Of a stretch of DNA of 54,410 bases, positions 24,433-33,942 are shown one piece after another. Made by a program: the position numbers and the translations under genes. This stretch comes from CAZDVQ01 sp964508975 (GTDB taxonomy: Bacteria; Bacteroidota; Bacteroidia; Chitinophagales; Saprospiraceae), in assembly GCA_964508975.1 (NCBI GenBank), contig CAZDVQ010000029.1, forward strand, positions 1-54,410, written 5' to 3'. How positions within the stretch are numbered: position 1 is the first letter of the stretch; each line of letters starts with the position of its first letter. The notes under the pieces are model-generated. The model ran no database searches. It was not told the origin of the DNA and worked only from the letters and a program-made list of their open reading frames with translations.

Positions 24433-26688
24433 ATGAAAGCTATTTACCTCCTGCCGCTCTTGTTTTTAAGTCTTACTTGCAGCCTCCACGCCCAAGATAG
24501 CCTGCTGTTTAAAGGCGAAGTGACCGATTATAACGAGCTGCAACTGCCTTATGCTCAGGTGTTTTGGCTGGGGACTACCACTGGTGCCAGTGCCGATGAA
24601 CAAGGTGCTTTCGCGTTGCCTTTCCCGGCTGATACCAGCACGCTGCCTTTTAAATTGGTAGCCACTTATTCGGGTTTACGTGATACTTTTGAGTTTGACG
24701 ACCTGCACGCTTTTTGGACTTTCAAAATGAGCGCCACCGTTACCCTAGGCGAGGTAAGTGTTTACGATGCTCAACGCGGGGCTTATATCTCGCAACTACA
24801 AGCCATCAAAACGGAGGTCATTAACCGTAACGAACTCCGCAAAGCCGCCTGTTGCGACCTCGCGGGCTGTTTCGAGACTCAATCGACCGTACAACCGCAA
24901 ACCACCAATATCCTGACCAACGCCAAGGAACTACGCATCCTGGGCCTCAGCGGCGTGTATAATCAAGTACTAGTGGATGGCCTGCCCACCATCCAGGGTT
25001 TGACTTATACCTACGGTATCAGTACTATTCCCGGCAGTATGTTGGATAATATCTGGGTGGTAAAAGGCTCCAACAGCGTGCTGCAAGGCTTTGAAAACAT
25101 GGTGGGCCAAATAACCGTTTTTCCACGGGAGGGCGGCACCGCAGAATCGTTTACCGCCGACCTCCTCGTGAACAGCTTCGGCGAGAAATACCTGAACGCC
25201 GCCGTGGCCCTCAACAAGGAAAAATGGACCAATTACTTGGCTGTCCATACCTCGCAGCCCGGTTATAAATTTGACCGCGACGAGGATGGTTTCCTCGATT
25301 TACCGCTGCTGACCCGCTACTCGGTGTACAATAAATGGCGCTTCCGCAAGGAAAACATGAAAGGTTTTAGCACTTTTATCGGCATGCGTTTCATCGACGA
25401 GCAACGCGTGGGCGGCCAAAAGGTTTTTGACCCCGAAACCGATAAAGGCAGTACCCACGCTTACGGCCAAGTGACACAGTTTAAACAAGCCGAGCTGTTT
25501 ACTAAAACAGGCTACCGCTTTGACGATAACCAGAAAATATCGCTGCTGGCCAGCACGGTTTACCACGACCAACAATCGTGGTTTGGCCTCGTGCGCTACC
25601 AGCCTCGCCAGTTTTACCACTACGCTAACCTGCAATACGAGCTGTTTTACGGCAAGTTGAAACAACACGACCTCAAGGCGGGCATATCGTACCGCCACCT
25701 GGTTATCGACGAGCATATCTCGTACAGCAGTAGTGATACCCTAGCCCGAGATTACGACGGGCACTACCGCAAACGCGAACGTATCCCTGGGCTTTTCATG
25801 GAGAATATTTTCAACAGCGCCGATACAAAATTTACCGCCATCACGGGGATGCGGGCCGATTACCACAATACTTTTGGCTGGACCGTCACGCCGCGGCTGT
25901 TGCTCAAGTACAAGCTTTTTGAACAAACCGACCTCCGGGCCTCCATCGGCACGGGCTGGCGCACCGTGAACTTGTTTGCCGAGAACATCAACTTGATGAC
26001 CAGCAACCGCAATATCCGTTTTGATGAAGCCCTGGAGCCCGAGCGCTCGCTGAACATGGGCGTCAACGCTACCCAAAAGTGGACGCTCTGGTCGACCGAG
26101 TTCTTGGCTAGCCTTGATTTTTACCACACCCGTTTCCAGAACCAGTTTTTCCCCGACTACGATACTGACCCCAATTTGGCCATCATCAGCAATTTTACCC
26201 AGCGCTCTATTTCCAATGGTTTGCAAATGGAGCTCTCGGCTGCCATCAACAAAATGGCTGATTTACGCGTAGCCTACAACTTCTTGGATGTGTTCCGGGT
26301 AAACGAAGGCGTGAAAAAACTGCTGCCTTTCAATGCCCGACACAAGTTTTTGGCGGTGGCCAGCATCCACTCTAAAACGCCGCTCTGGCAGTTCGACATG
26401 AATTTACACTGGTACGGCCAACAACGCTTGCCCGACTCGGATGCACTGCCCCAGGAGTATCAACAGCCTGCTTTTTCAAAGCCTTTTACGACCTTGAGTG
26501 TACAGTATACCCACTCGTTTAAACAGTTTGAAATCTTTGCTGGCTGCGAGAATATCTTCGATTTCAGGCAGTTACGCCCTATTGTAGGCTACCAGAACCC
26601 ATTCGGGGCATATTTTGATACGTCATTCGCTTGGGGCCCAACCCGTGGTCGCGAAATTTACCTCGGTGTCAGGCTTCGTATTAAGTAG
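24433..26688 (+). CDS. TonB-dependent outer-membrane receptor
   Basis: 751 residues: signal peptide (MKAIYLLPLLFLSLTCSLHAQ), carboxypeptidase-regulatory-like domain (about 25-110), plug with LRKAACCDLAGCFETQSTV and LRILGLSGVYNQVLVDGLP, then VVKGSNSVLQGFENMVGQI. The barrel ends in GREIYLGVRLRIK. The double Cys (AACCDLAGCFE) before the plug is typical of one Bacteroidota receptor group. No lipoprotein partner, transporter or regulator lies next to it, so the substrate is unknown. It differs clearly from the receptor at 14619. Transcribed from TAACTTTG at 24405. Confidence 0.9.
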   Translation: MKAIYLLPLLFLSLTCSLHAQDSLLFKGEVTDYNELQLPYAQVFWLGTTTGASADEQGAFALPFPADTSTLPFKLVATYSGLRDTFEFDDLHAFWTFKMSATVTLGEVSVYDAQRGAYISQLQAIKTEVINRNELRKAACCDLAGCFETQSTVQPQTTNILTNAKELRILGLSGVYNQVLVDGLPTIQGLTYTYGISTIPGSMLDNIWVVKGSNSVLQGFENMVGQITVFPREGGTAESFTADLLVNSFGEKYLNAAVALNKEKWTNYLAVHTSQPGYKFDRDEDGFLDLPLLTRYSVYNKWRFRKENMKGFSTFIGMRFIDEQRVGGQKVFDPETDKGSTHAYGQVTQFKQAELFTKTGYRFDDNQKISLLASTVYHDQQSWFGLVRYQPRQFYHYANLQYELFYGKLKQHDLKAGISYRHLVIDEHISYSSSDTLARDYDGHYRKRERIPGLFMENIFNSADTKFTAITGMRADYHNTFGWTVTPRLLLKYKLFEQTDLRASIGTGWRTVNLFAENINLMTSNRNIRFDEALEPERSLNMGVNATQKWTLWSTEFLASLDFYHTRFQNQFFPDYDTDPNLAIISNFTQRSISNGLQMELSAAINKMADLRVAYNFLDVFRVNEGVKKLLPFNARHKFLAVASIHSKTPLWQFDMNLHWYGQQRLPDSDALPQEYQQPAFSKPFTTLSVQYTHSFKQFEIFAGCENIFDFRQLRPIVGYQNPFGAYFDTSFAWGPTRGREIYLGVRLRIK

Positions 26689-26691
26689 AGC

Positions 26692-26731
26692 GTTCATTCT
26701 GCTCTCAGCACTCTGCTCTCTGCTCTCCAAA
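26692..26731. repeat. CTGCTCTCAGCACT-type short repeats
   Basis: Degenerate units of CTGCTCTC/CACTCTG between the receptor stop and the panC promoter, another instance of simple repeats directly after a gene. Confidence 0.5.
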
Positions 26732-26740
26732 CTATTTTCC

Positions 26741-26748
26741 TAACTTTG
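26741..26748 (+). promoter_or_regulatory. -7 element TAACTTTG for panC
   Basis: TAnnTTTG match, 25 bp before the ATG at 26774. Followed by GCGGGCT, much as in the copy before the TonB receptor (TAACTTTGCGG). Confidence 0.6.
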
Positions 26749-26773
26749 CGGGCTAAACGTAAAGTTAACGTAC

Positions 26774-27619
26774 ATGCTCATTTTCAAAAAAGTTGATCAG
26801 CTGCAAGATTACCTTCAAACACAAGGTAAAAATGGGCTGAGCATTGGTTTTGTGCCAACCATGGGTGCGCTGCACCAAGGCCATATTTCCTTGATTGACC
26901 AGGCCAATGCTGCCAACGACATCTCGGTGTGTTCCATTTTCGTGAACCCCACGCAGTTCAACGATAAGTCGGACTTGGCCAAGTACCCTCGGCCCATCGA
27001 GCATGATATCGAGCTGTTGGTTGAAGCCAACTGCGATGTACTTTTCTTGCCCGAGGTATCGGAAATTTACCCGCCCGACTTTGATTACGACTACGAGATC
27101 GACCTCGGTTATATCACCCAGCCCATGGAAGGAGCCTTCCGCCCGGGCCACTTCAAAGGCGTCATCCAGGTGGTTAAACGCTTGCTCGATATCGTGCAGC
27201 CCAGCCATTTGTACATGGGCCAAAAAGATTTCCAACAGTTTAGCATCATAAAAGCCATGATTAAAAAGCTGGCCATGCCCGTGCAAATCGTCATGTGCCC
27301 CATCCTGCGCGAACCCGATGGGCTGGCCATGAGCTCACGCAATGTCAGGCTTAGCCCCGATGGACGCCAATTATCCAGCCAAATATCGGCGGCATTGCGG
27401 CAGGCCCAAGCCGATGCCAAGGCTTTACCGTTAGCGCAAGTGCTTGAAAATGCACGGCTTAGCTTACAAAAAGCAGGCATAGAAATTGAATACCTCGAGG
27501 CGGTTCACGCCGACACGCTCCAGCCCGCCACCAACTTTGACGATGCCGAAAGCGTTGTGCTGTGTACCACCGTGCGCATCGACGGTGTGCGGCTATTAGA
27601 CAACGTGGTGCTCAAATGA
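26774..27619 (+). CDS. panC: pantoate--beta-alanine ligase
   Basis: 281 residues, full length. Conserved segments: GFVPTMGALHQGHISLI (ATP-binding HIGH-like), VNPTQFNDKSDLAKYPR, GAFRPGHFKGVIQVVKRL, YMGQKDFQQFSII and the MSSRNVRLS loop (KMSKS-like). It condenses pantoate with beta-alanine using ATP to give pantothenate, the coenzyme A precursor, in the cytoplasm. Other pan genes are not in the window. Two GC-rich elements in opposite orientation follow it. Confidence 0.96.
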   Translation: MLIFKKVDQLQDYLQTQGKNGLSIGFVPTMGALHQGHISLIDQANAANDISVCSIFVNPTQFNDKSDLAKYPRPIEHDIELLVEANCDVLFLPEVSEIYPPDFDYDYEIDLGYITQPMEGAFRPGHFKGVIQVVKRLLDIVQPSHLYMGQKDFQQFSIIKAMIKKLAMPVQIVMCPILREPDGLAMSSRNVRLSPDGRQLSSQISAALRQAQADAKALPLAQVLENARLSLQKAGIEIEYLEAVHADTLQPATNFDDAESVVLCTTVRIDGVRLLDNVVLK

Positions 27620-27625
27620 TTTTTA

Positions 27626-27734
27626 TTTTTTTGGGCGCTGCGCCGCTACGCGTCGCCGGCGTGCTCCGCGCTCGCTGGACGCTCGGTGCCTACGGCACTG
27701 GCCGCTGCGCGGCCACGCTACGCATGCCTAGCGC
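27626..27734 (-). repeat. GC-rich mosaic intergenic element, copy 13 (reverse orientation)
   Basis: TTTTTTTGGGCGCTGCGCC at the left, GCATGCCTAGCGC at the right. Minus-strand hairpins are TGGCCGCGCAGCGGCCA and GTGCCGTAGGCAC, and the core is CCGAGCGTCCAGCGAGC. About 100 bp before another copy in the opposite orientation. Confidence 0.85.
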
Positions 27735-27790
27735 GAGGCTCGGCATGTGCTGTATCTTGAAGCACGACTAGAGGAACTTGACATACCCAT

Positions 27791-29734
27791 ATGATGAAAT
27801 ACGCCAAGCATTTAACGATTAACGGCATCACGCGTGAGGGGGCCGGAAGGGCACCGAAGGTGCGCCCGACCCTAGGGAGGGCCGAGCGAACAGCGAGCCT
27901 ACAGGCACCCGACCCCGCGCAGCGGGGGCACGCCCAAAAAATCATCTCTATCATCGCCTTGGCGGCTTTTTTGCTATTGGGCAACTGGGCCCAGGCACAG
28001 GGTAGCCCCGAACAAGATAGCAGCTCTCAAGTGCAAATTCTGTTCTCGAACCAACTGGAAGTAACGCCCGAGGCTAAAATACTCAAAGGCTTGGTTCACC
28101 TGCGCCAAGGCGATGCCGATATGTATTCTGACACGGTGAAGATGTTTAACGAGACTTTCCTCACCGCCTACAACGAGGTGCTGATTACACAGCCCGATAG
28201 CGTTTTCGTGTTTGCTGATAGCCTGGCTTACCAATCCGATATCCGTTTTGCGGAGCTGTTTGGCAACGTGAGCCTGCAAGACCGCGATGCCACGCTGTTT
28301 ACTGACCGCCTGGATTACGACCTCAATACCAAGCTGGGGAAATACCTAACCGGCGGCCTGATTACCAAGGGCGAGATGCAGCTGTCGAGCCAGCGCTGCT
28401 ACTATTACGTGGACTCGAGCATGGCCTATTTCAGTGGCGACGTGAAGATGGATCACCCTGATTTTAGGCTTGTTGCCGATACGTTGGGCTACAACACCCA
28501 ACGCGAAATTGCTTATTTCATCGGGCCAACCGATATGTACAACGACGACAAGCATATTTACTGCGAAGATGGCTATTACGATACCCGCAACAAGTACGCG
28601 ATATTTGAAAAGAACGCCTATTACGAGTCCGACTCGGCAGATGCGCGGGCCGACCAAATTATTTACGACGGTAGGCTAGGGGTGTATACCCTTAACGGGA
28701 ATGCCTATTTTGAGGACTCCAGCAAGGTGGTCACCGCCGATATTATCCGCTATTACGAGGCCGAGGACCGCTATGAGTTTATCGGTAAGCCAGTGTTCCA
28801 GGATAAAAACAGCCCGCAATCTATCGTAGCCGAAAACTCGAGCTACGACAAGGCATCAAACACCATGATATTCAGTGGCAATGTGGTGATGAGCGATTCG
28901 AGCCAAGTGTTGACCACCGACACCCTACGCTACAACCGCAGCACGCACTGGGCTTACGCTCGGGGTAACGTGGTGTGGGTAGACTCGGTAAACCAAACCC
29001 TGTTGGAAGCCGGCTTGGCCAACTACAACGATAGTACAGGCTACCTGTTTGCCACGCAAAAGCCCATCATGAGCTCGGTGATTGAAGGCGACAGCCTGTT
29101 TATCCGGGCTGACACCTTGGTTTCGTACTTTGATACACTGGCTGACTCGACCCGTACCTTGATAGCTTATCGCCACGTGCGTTTTTACAAATCGGATTTT
29201 CAAGGGCGTTGCGACTCGATGTCGTTTTCAGGATTAGACTCGGTATTCCACTTTTACGACGAGCCGATTATCTGGGCTGATACCACGCAGTTCACGGCGG
29301 ATACGATTGCCATGACGATGAAAAACCAGCAGATATCGTTTGTGGACCTGCGGCAGCGCTCGTTTTTGGTCAATTTACCCGACTCGATATTCTACAACCA
29401 GATTTCGGGCACCGATATCAAGGTGCGTTTTGCCAATAACCAGGTTCAAAACATGAACGTGGACGATGAAGGCGAGACGATATATTACGTGCAGGATGAT
29501 CAGCAGCGATATGTAGCCGTGAACAAGACCATCTGCGAGGATATGCTGGTAGAATTTGGCAACAACAAGGTGGAAAAGATTCGGTTTTACACCTCGCCGA
29601 AGGCAGTGCTTTACCCGATGCGACAAGTAAACCACGCTACCTTAAAGCTAGACGGATTTATCTGGAAGCCAAGCTTGAAGCCATTGTCTAAGCAAGACTT
29701 GGAGCCAATAATTGAGTATAGTTTGAAGCCTTAG
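27791..29734 (+). CDS. OstA-like (LptA/LptD N-domain related) secreted protein with a repeat element in its 5' end
   Basis: The 647-codon frame begins at ATG 27791. The hydrophobic core of the signal peptide (IISIIALAAFLLLGNWAQAQG) only begins at about residue 51. Residues 15-51 are the translation of a GC-rich element (27832-27941), apparently inserted in frame between n-region and core. No ATG lies between the element and the core, so the start must be upstream or use TTG. The mature part has repeated beta-jellyroll motifs such as YFSGDVKMDHPDFRLVADTL and YTLNGNAYFEDSSKVVTADI, as in OstA/LptA proteins of lipopolysaccharide transport. It lies in the periplasm or outer membrane. Its stop overlaps that of tamL on the other strand. 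Confidence 0.85.
   Translation: MMKYAKHLTINGITREGAGRAPKVRPTLGRAERTASLQAPDPAQRGHAQKIISIIALAAFLLLGNWAQAQGSPEQDSSSQVQILFSNQLEVTPEAKILKGLVHLRQGDADMYSDTVKMFNETFLTAYNEVLITQPDSVFVFADSLAYQSDIRFAELFGNVSLQDRDATLFTDRLDYDLNTKLGKYLTGGLITKGEMQLSSQRCYYYVDSSMAYFSGDVKMDHPDFRLVADTLGYNTQREIAYFIGPTDMYNDDKHIYCEDGYYDTRNKYAIFEKNAYYESDSADARADQIIYDGRLGVYTLNGNAYFEDSSKVVTADIIRYYEAEDRYEFIGKPVFQDKNSPQSIVAENSSYDKASNTMIFSGNVVMSDSSQVLTTDTLRYNRSTHWAYARGNVVWVDSVNQTLLEAGLANYNDSTGYLFATQKPIMSSVIEGDSLFIRADTLVSYFDTLADSTRTLIAYRHVRFYKSDFQGRCDSMSFSGLDSVFHFYDEPIIWADTTQFTADTIAMTMKNQQISFVDLRQRSFLVNLPDSIFYNQISGTDIKVRFANNQVQNMNVDDEGETIYYVQDDQQRYVAVNKTICEDMLVEFGNNKVEKIRFYTSPKAVLYPMRQVNHATLKLDGFIWKPSLKPLSKQDLEPIIEYSLKP
27832..27941 (+). repeat. 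GC-rich mosaic element, copy 14, inside a coding region
   Basis: Starts GCGTGAGG and ends GGGCACGCCCAAAAAA, with hairpins GGCACCGAAGGTGC and CCCGCGCAGCGGG and core CCGAGCGAACAGCGAGC. All 110 bases read through without a stop in the OstA-like frame. Confidence 0.82.
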
Positions 29735-32151
29735 AAGGGGTAACCTACCGCGAGGTTCCAGGTGAGTGGGAGTCGGTCGAAATTATTAGATTTCAGGTTT
29801 TGAATCCAGTATTTATTATTCCACAAGGGGTTGGGGTAGGGTGTTCGGACCTGTATGCCCAGGTCGAGGCGGAGTACAAAATAGCTAAAATTGAGGCGTA
29901 AGCCAAACCCCGCACCGATGGCGATTTGTTTCAGGAAGTTCTCGGGTAGCAGCAAGGTCTCGATAGAGGCCACGTTTGAGCGAATGTTCCAGATGTTCCC
30001 CATATCAACGAATACAGCACCTTCAAGGTAACTGAACACGGGGAAACGTAGCTCAGCGTTGAGTTCCAAGCGCACGTCGCCAGTTTGGTCAATCCTGGCG
30101 ATAGAGTCAGGGGGAACTTGACCACCTGGGCCAAGTTCGCGTACGCGCCAGGCACGGATGCCGTTGGTTCCACCGCCAAAGAAACGTTTGACGTAAGGCA
30201 GCGATTTCGAGTTGCCGAATGGAATGCCTGCACCAACAAAAGCGCGGGTGACAAATTTAGTTTTGGCAGCTACGGGCAGGTTATAGCGTAGGTCAAAATC
30301 AGCGAGGATGAATTGCGAGTAATCGGTGTATGAAGTGACCTCGCCGTTGTTGTCGGTTTTAGCAAAGAATTGCATATCAATTCCAGGTATTTGGTCTAGG
30401 AGATTGATGGCATTCCCGGCCATTTCAAAGCGGAACTTATAGTTGAGGTTGCGGCCACGGTCGCCATAATTCTTGCTGTAGTTGAGGTTGTACTGCAAGA
30501 AACTAAAGATAACGTAGGGCTGGTATGTATTGCGGAGAATAGGGTTATTCTGTAGGTAAAGCGAGTCAAAAGCTGGGTCGACGGTTGGTTGTAGCAAGCT
30601 AAAACTAGCGACGTTAAGCAAGTGCCGTTTGGTGGCATCTTGGCTCCAGTCGTAACCAAAGATGGCGTTGTACGAGTCGTACTTTACAGCGCTAACCCGA
30701 TCAAAGCGGTTGTAAACAAAGCTTAGCTTTGTTTTGGGGTTGTTCATCTTGAGCCATTTTTTGAACTTCATAATCCCGAAATATCGAGGGAAGTAGAGGC
30801 TCAAGTTGGCGTTGATATCCGTTGAGTTGATGAGTGGTTGTTGTACGCCGTTGGTAGCCGTGCGGTTGAGGTTTAGGGCTAGACCGCCTTCCACGGTGAA
30901 GATGAGCGTTTCGGAGCCACCGAAGAGGTTATTATGCCGGAAAGAACCGTTGGCGGCAAAGCCTAGGTTTGCTTTACTGTCGGTATTAGATTCGAGGTTG
31001 GCACCCAGGGCCATTTTTTTGGCGGGGTTGAGCCTAACGTAGCTATTGAGCAGGTCTTTATCTGTGCTGCTGCGGCGATACTCGATGTTGGCGCCTTTGA
31101 ATGCACTCAGGTCGCGTAGCGCCACTGTGCTGGTTCTAAAGGCTGAGAATGAATATAAATCGCCGCTGCCGAACGTAAATTCTTGAGAGATAGCCTTACG
31201 CCTGACCGAAGGTTTTTTGTTTTTAGGCGTGAGGAAATAAAAGCCGTCTACTTGTACCGTATCAAAGCTAAACCTATTTTCAGGGGTGCCTGGGTCGAAA
31301 TTAGGGAATACGAAAACGCTATCGACACAATAAGGTGTATGCCAAACAGAGTCTTTAAACGGTAGAATATTGAGGTAGAGATCGGTACCAGCCCGGTTAA
31401 AGGTGTCGAGGTCGTACAAGATATAATTAGGTACAAAATAGAAGTAGCCTTTATCCTTGAGGTGTTTGGTGATGCGGGAGCGTTCGGCGCCGAGTACACT
31501 GGCTTCGAGCGGGTTCCCTGTTTTAAGCAGGGTGTTTGCTTCAATAGATTTGACCTCGACCATTAGCAGGCTATCGGGCGATTCGACGCTGATACTGTCA
31601 ATATGTAACTGCTTGCCTGGGGTAACGGTATAAAAAACCTTGGTGCGTTTTTTCCTTTTGAATAAGCCAAATCGCTTGAGTTGCGTATCGGCCTGGGAGC
31701 TTACTTTAGCATCGAAATAAGCGAGTTGTTCCATGAGGTTAGTCATGGATTCAACGGTACGTTTATTGGCTAGTGTGTCGTAAACCGATGGAGCTTCGCC
31801 TACGGTTTCGAGCCAGAACTTACGCCATTTTGATTTACGGCAATCGAGGCCCTTGCGGTCGCAGCGGGCTTGTACCGAGTTGTAAATCCAGGTGCGGAGC
31901 CTGATACCCAAGATTTTTTCATTAGGCTTCTGCCGGATAACCGTAGAAAGGCGATAGCTGACATCGCTCTTATGGGGTATTGGAGTACCAACAAACAAAG
32001 GCTTTTTACCGCTGGAATCTATGTATCCAAAGCGGATTTCGTTTTTGACAATCAGGTATTGGCCATCTTTCAAGTAACGAACATTGTTACAGGAGCCTAG
32101 AAATAGTAACCCAAGGCAAAGAAAAACCAGTATCTGAGTTGTTTTGAGCAC
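29731..32151 (-). CDS. tamL: TamL, BamA/TamA-family outer-membrane lipoprotein
   Basis: 806 residues. Lipoprotein signal MLKTTQILVFLCLGLLFLGSC with Cys21. POTRA-like repeats follow (for example KQLHIDSISVESPDSLLMVEVKSI). The C-terminal Omp85 barrel has the RFFGGGTNGIRAWRVRELGPG segment that matches the conserved lid-lock loop, and it ends in NLAVGYPF with terminal Phe. In Bacteroidota, TamL is the lipidated TamA homologue working with TamB in outer-membrane assembly. tamB is not in the window. The start is GTG at 32151, 5 nt after the stop of the EGF-like gene, so the two are an operon. The stop overlaps the OstA-like stop (TTAG). Confidence 0.9.
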   Translation of the reverse strand: MLKTTQILVFLCLGLLFLGSCNNVRYLKDGQYLIVKNEIRFGYIDSSGKKPLFVGTPIPHKSDVSYRLSTVIRQKPNEKILGIRLRTWIYNSVQARCDRKGLDCRKSKWRKFWLETVGEAPSVYDTLANKRTVESMTNLMEQLAYFDAKVSSQADTQLKRFGLFKRKKRTKVFYTVTPGKQLHIDSISVESPDSLLMVEVKSIEANTLLKTGNPLEASVLGAERSRITKHLKDKGYFYFVPNYILYDLDTFNRAGTDLYLNILPFKDSVWHTPYCVDSVFVFPNFDPGTPENRFSFDTVQVDGFYFLTPKNKKPSVRRKAISQEFTFGSGDLYSFSAFRTSTVALRDLSAFKGANIEYRRSSTDKDLLNSYVRLNPAKKMALGANLESNTDSKANLGFAANGSFRHNNLFGGSETLIFTVEGGLALNLNRTATNGVQQPLINSTDINANLSLYFPRYFGIMKFKKWLKMNNPKTKLSFVYNRFDRVSAVKYDSYNAIFGYDWSQDATKRHLLNVASFSLLQPTVDPAFDSLYLQNNPILRNTYQPYVIFSFLQYNLNYSKNYGDRGRNLNYKFRFEMAGNAINLLDQIPGIDMQFFAKTDNNGEVTSYTDYSQFILADFDLRYNLPVAAKTKFVTRAFVGAGIPFGNSKSLPYVKRFFGGGTNGIRAWRVRELGPGGQVPPDSIARIDQTGDVRLELNAELRFPVFSYLEGAVFVDMGNIWNIRSNVASIETLLLPENFLKQIAIGAGFGLRLNFSYFVLRLDLGIQVRTPYPNPLWNNKYWIQNLKSNNFDRLPLTWNLAVGYPF

Positions 32152-32156
32152 GTTGC

Positions 32157-32753
32157 TTATTGTTTAACCATGGTGGCCGTGCATGATTTTGTGATACCTG
32201 TAATACCGCTAAAAAGTGTGAAGGTTAAGTTGATGGTATCGCGGCTAGCATTGATACCACCCCAAGCATTAAGGAGTTGATTGTTGACAAACTGACCGCT
32301 GATTTTGATAGAGTCTTGTATCACTCGGACAAAGAGTGAATCCTCTACCCCTGCATCGTTAAAGTTAAAGATAACCATACGGGCCGAGTCGATACGCAAG
32401 AACTTCAGTTCAGTATTGAAACTTTGGGTGCTGCCATCGCAGGTTTCATTGACGGCCCAGTTGCCTTCAAATTTGTAGCCAGCGTAGGTTTGGCAACGGC
32501 TGCCTTCGTAACCTTCGCGGCAGAGGCAGGTTGCATTGCGGCAGCCTGTGGCATTGATGCCACAATCCATCAAGGCACAACTATCGTAGATGACGGTGCA
32601 AGAGTCGCCACTAGCACCGTAAGGGCACTGGCAAGTACCATCAATACAGACACCGCCGTTGTAGCATTTTACATTGTCGCAAGGCCATTCTGGGCTACAA
32701 GCGTAGAAGATAATAGCTAAAGAAAATAGCATTGGTACGAGCTGCTTCATCAT
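32157..32753 (-). CDS. lipoprotein with EGF-like domains
   Basis: About 198 residues from ATG 32753 (a second ATG follows at 32750). Lipoprotein signal ending IIFYAC (Cys19). Two Cys-rich EGF-like modules: CDNVKCYNGGVCIDGTCQCPYGASGDSC and CALMDCGINATGCRNATCLCREGYEGSRC. The C-terminal domain of about 110 residues (GYKFEGNWAVNETCDGS...) looks like a lipocalin-like ligand fold of Bacteroidota lipoproteins. The function is unknown. The longer frame up to 32819 would overlap the promoter element at 32817. tamL follows after 5 nt. Confidence 0.8.
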   Translation of the reverse strand: MMKQLVPMLFSLAIIFYACSPEWPCDNVKCYNGGVCIDGTCQCPYGASGDSCTVIYDSCALMDCGINATGCRNATCLCREGYEGSRCQTYAGYKFEGNWAVNETCDGSTQSFNTELKFLRIDSARMVIFNFNDAGVEDSLFVRVIQDSIKISGQFVNNQLLNAWGGINASRDTINLTFTLFSGITGITKSCTATMVKQ

Positions 32754-32816
32754 GCTGTTTGTTCGTTTGAGTGTTGGGCAATGGTCAATAAACGTGCCCA
32801 AGCGGGATTTAGCTTG

Positions 32817-32824
32817 CAAAACTA
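32817..32824 (-). promoter_or_regulatory. -7 element TAGTTTTG for the EGF-lipoprotein/tamL operon
   Basis: Plus strand CAAAACTA, about 64 bp from the ATG at 32753. Confidence 0.45.
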
Positions 32825-32888
32825 TACTTTTTAACGCAAGTACTGGGGCTTAATTGGCTTGTTTTTTGGAAAACACCGCTGTATTTAG

Positions 32889-32896
32889 TACTTTTG
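32889..32896 (+). promoter_or_regulatory. -7 element TACTTTTG for the LysM gene
   Basis: TAnnTTTG match, 22 bp before the ATG at 32919. Divergent from the element at 32817. Confidence 0.55.
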
Positions 32897-32918
32897 CAAT
32901 TCAATATACCCCACTCAA

Positions 32919-33764
32919 ATGAAAATTAAACTTGTATTTTTGGCCATGTGTATGTACATGGTTGGCGCTGGTGATATACTCCAGGCACAGTCAGATAGTA
33001 CTTTCATCCAGATGCTAAATAACCGTTTGGTGATTATCCATTACGCCAAACCAGGTAATACAATTTATTCTATCAGCCGAGATTACGGCCTAGCACCTGC
33101 CGAGTTGAAAACCTTCAACGGTTTGACGACCGATGCCCTAAACTTGAACCAGCCTGTTTACATCCCCTTAAATGGTAGCAGATTGATTCGCGAACGCAAA
33201 AAAGGCGTTTCTACAATAGGTTGTAAACCAGCCTATTATAAAGTAAAAGCTGGCGAAACGCTTTACCGCATTGCCAAGGGTTACTTCCAGATGCCCATTG
33301 ATACCATTCGTGTGCGCAACAGGTTAGTGAAGACCGATCTAAGCCTAGGCCAAACCATCCATATCGGTTGGATTAGTCCGCAGGATGTGGAACAAGCGGC
33401 GCCCTTGAACGCCATACCAACCGAGCTTGGGCTGGTGAATACCCAACTGTTTAATGAATATGAAGACAGCAAGGTAAACAAGAAAGAATACAAGCAAGAG
33501 GGTGCAGCCTTTTGGCGAAAAGATGATAAAGTGACCAGCTCTACAGCACTTTTCGTGCTGCACAACGAGGCGCCCAAGGGCAGCATCGTACAGGTGTATA
33601 ATCCCCGTTCGAAACGTACCCTCTACGCCAAGGTTACCGGTAAAATACCAGAGAGTAAAAATACGATTAACGTTATCGTGGTATGCTCGCCAGCGCTGGC
33701 CAAGGCCCTCGGTGCGGTTGATCAAAAGTTTTATGTGCAAGTCAAATACTTGAAAGATAAGTAG
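32919..33764 (+). CDS. secreted LysM protein with RlpA-like barrel
   Basis: 281 residues. Signal peptide MKIKLVFLAMCMYMVGAGDILQAQ. LysM 1 at about 40-88 (YAKPGNTIYSISRDYGLAPAELKTFNGL) and LysM 2 at about 107-152 (YYKVKAGETLYRIAKGYFQMP). A C-terminal domain of about 90 residues (SSTALFVLHNEAPKGSIVQVYN, LYAKVTGKIPESKNTINVIV) resembles the double-psi beta barrel of RlpA. It probably binds peptidoglycan in the periplasm. The RlpA catalytic Asp is not obvious, so enzymatic activity is uncertain. It is divergent from the EGF-lipoprotein/tamL operon. Confidence 0.85.
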   Translation: MKIKLVFLAMCMYMVGAGDILQAQSDSTFIQMLNNRLVIIHYAKPGNTIYSISRDYGLAPAELKTFNGLTTDALNLNQPVYIPLNGSRLIRERKKGVSTIGCKPAYYKVKAGETLYRIAKGYFQMPIDTIRVRNRLVKTDLSLGQTIHIGWISPQDVEQAAPLNAIPTELGLVNTQLFNEYEDSKVNKKEYKQEGAAFWRKDDKVTSSTALFVLHNEAPKGSIVQVYNPRSKRTLYAKVTGKIPESKNTINVIVVCSPALAKALGAVDQKFYVQVKYLKDK

Positions 33765-33788
33765 TTGTACAACATTGAAACCTGTCCT

Positions 33789-33917
33789 GCGCAAGGGATG
33801 GTAGGGGCGGCCGAAGGCCGGTGCGCAGTAGAGCCGCGATGCTTCGCGGCTCAGAAGCACGGAGCAACGCGACCCCCCGAACAGCCCGGTGCTGCCGCAA
33901 GGCAGCATGCGCCCAAA
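33789..33917 (+). repeat. GC-rich mosaic intergenic element, copy 15
   Basis: Starts near GCGCAAGGGATGG and ends GGCAGCATGCGCCCAAA. Hairpins GGCGGCCGAAGGCC, GAGCCGCGATGCTTCGCGGCTC and GCTGCCGCAAGGCAGC are unlike other copies in sequence but keep the same layout. Confidence 0.7.
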
Positions 33918-33942
33918 TCATTATCAAATTTATCTTGAATCC

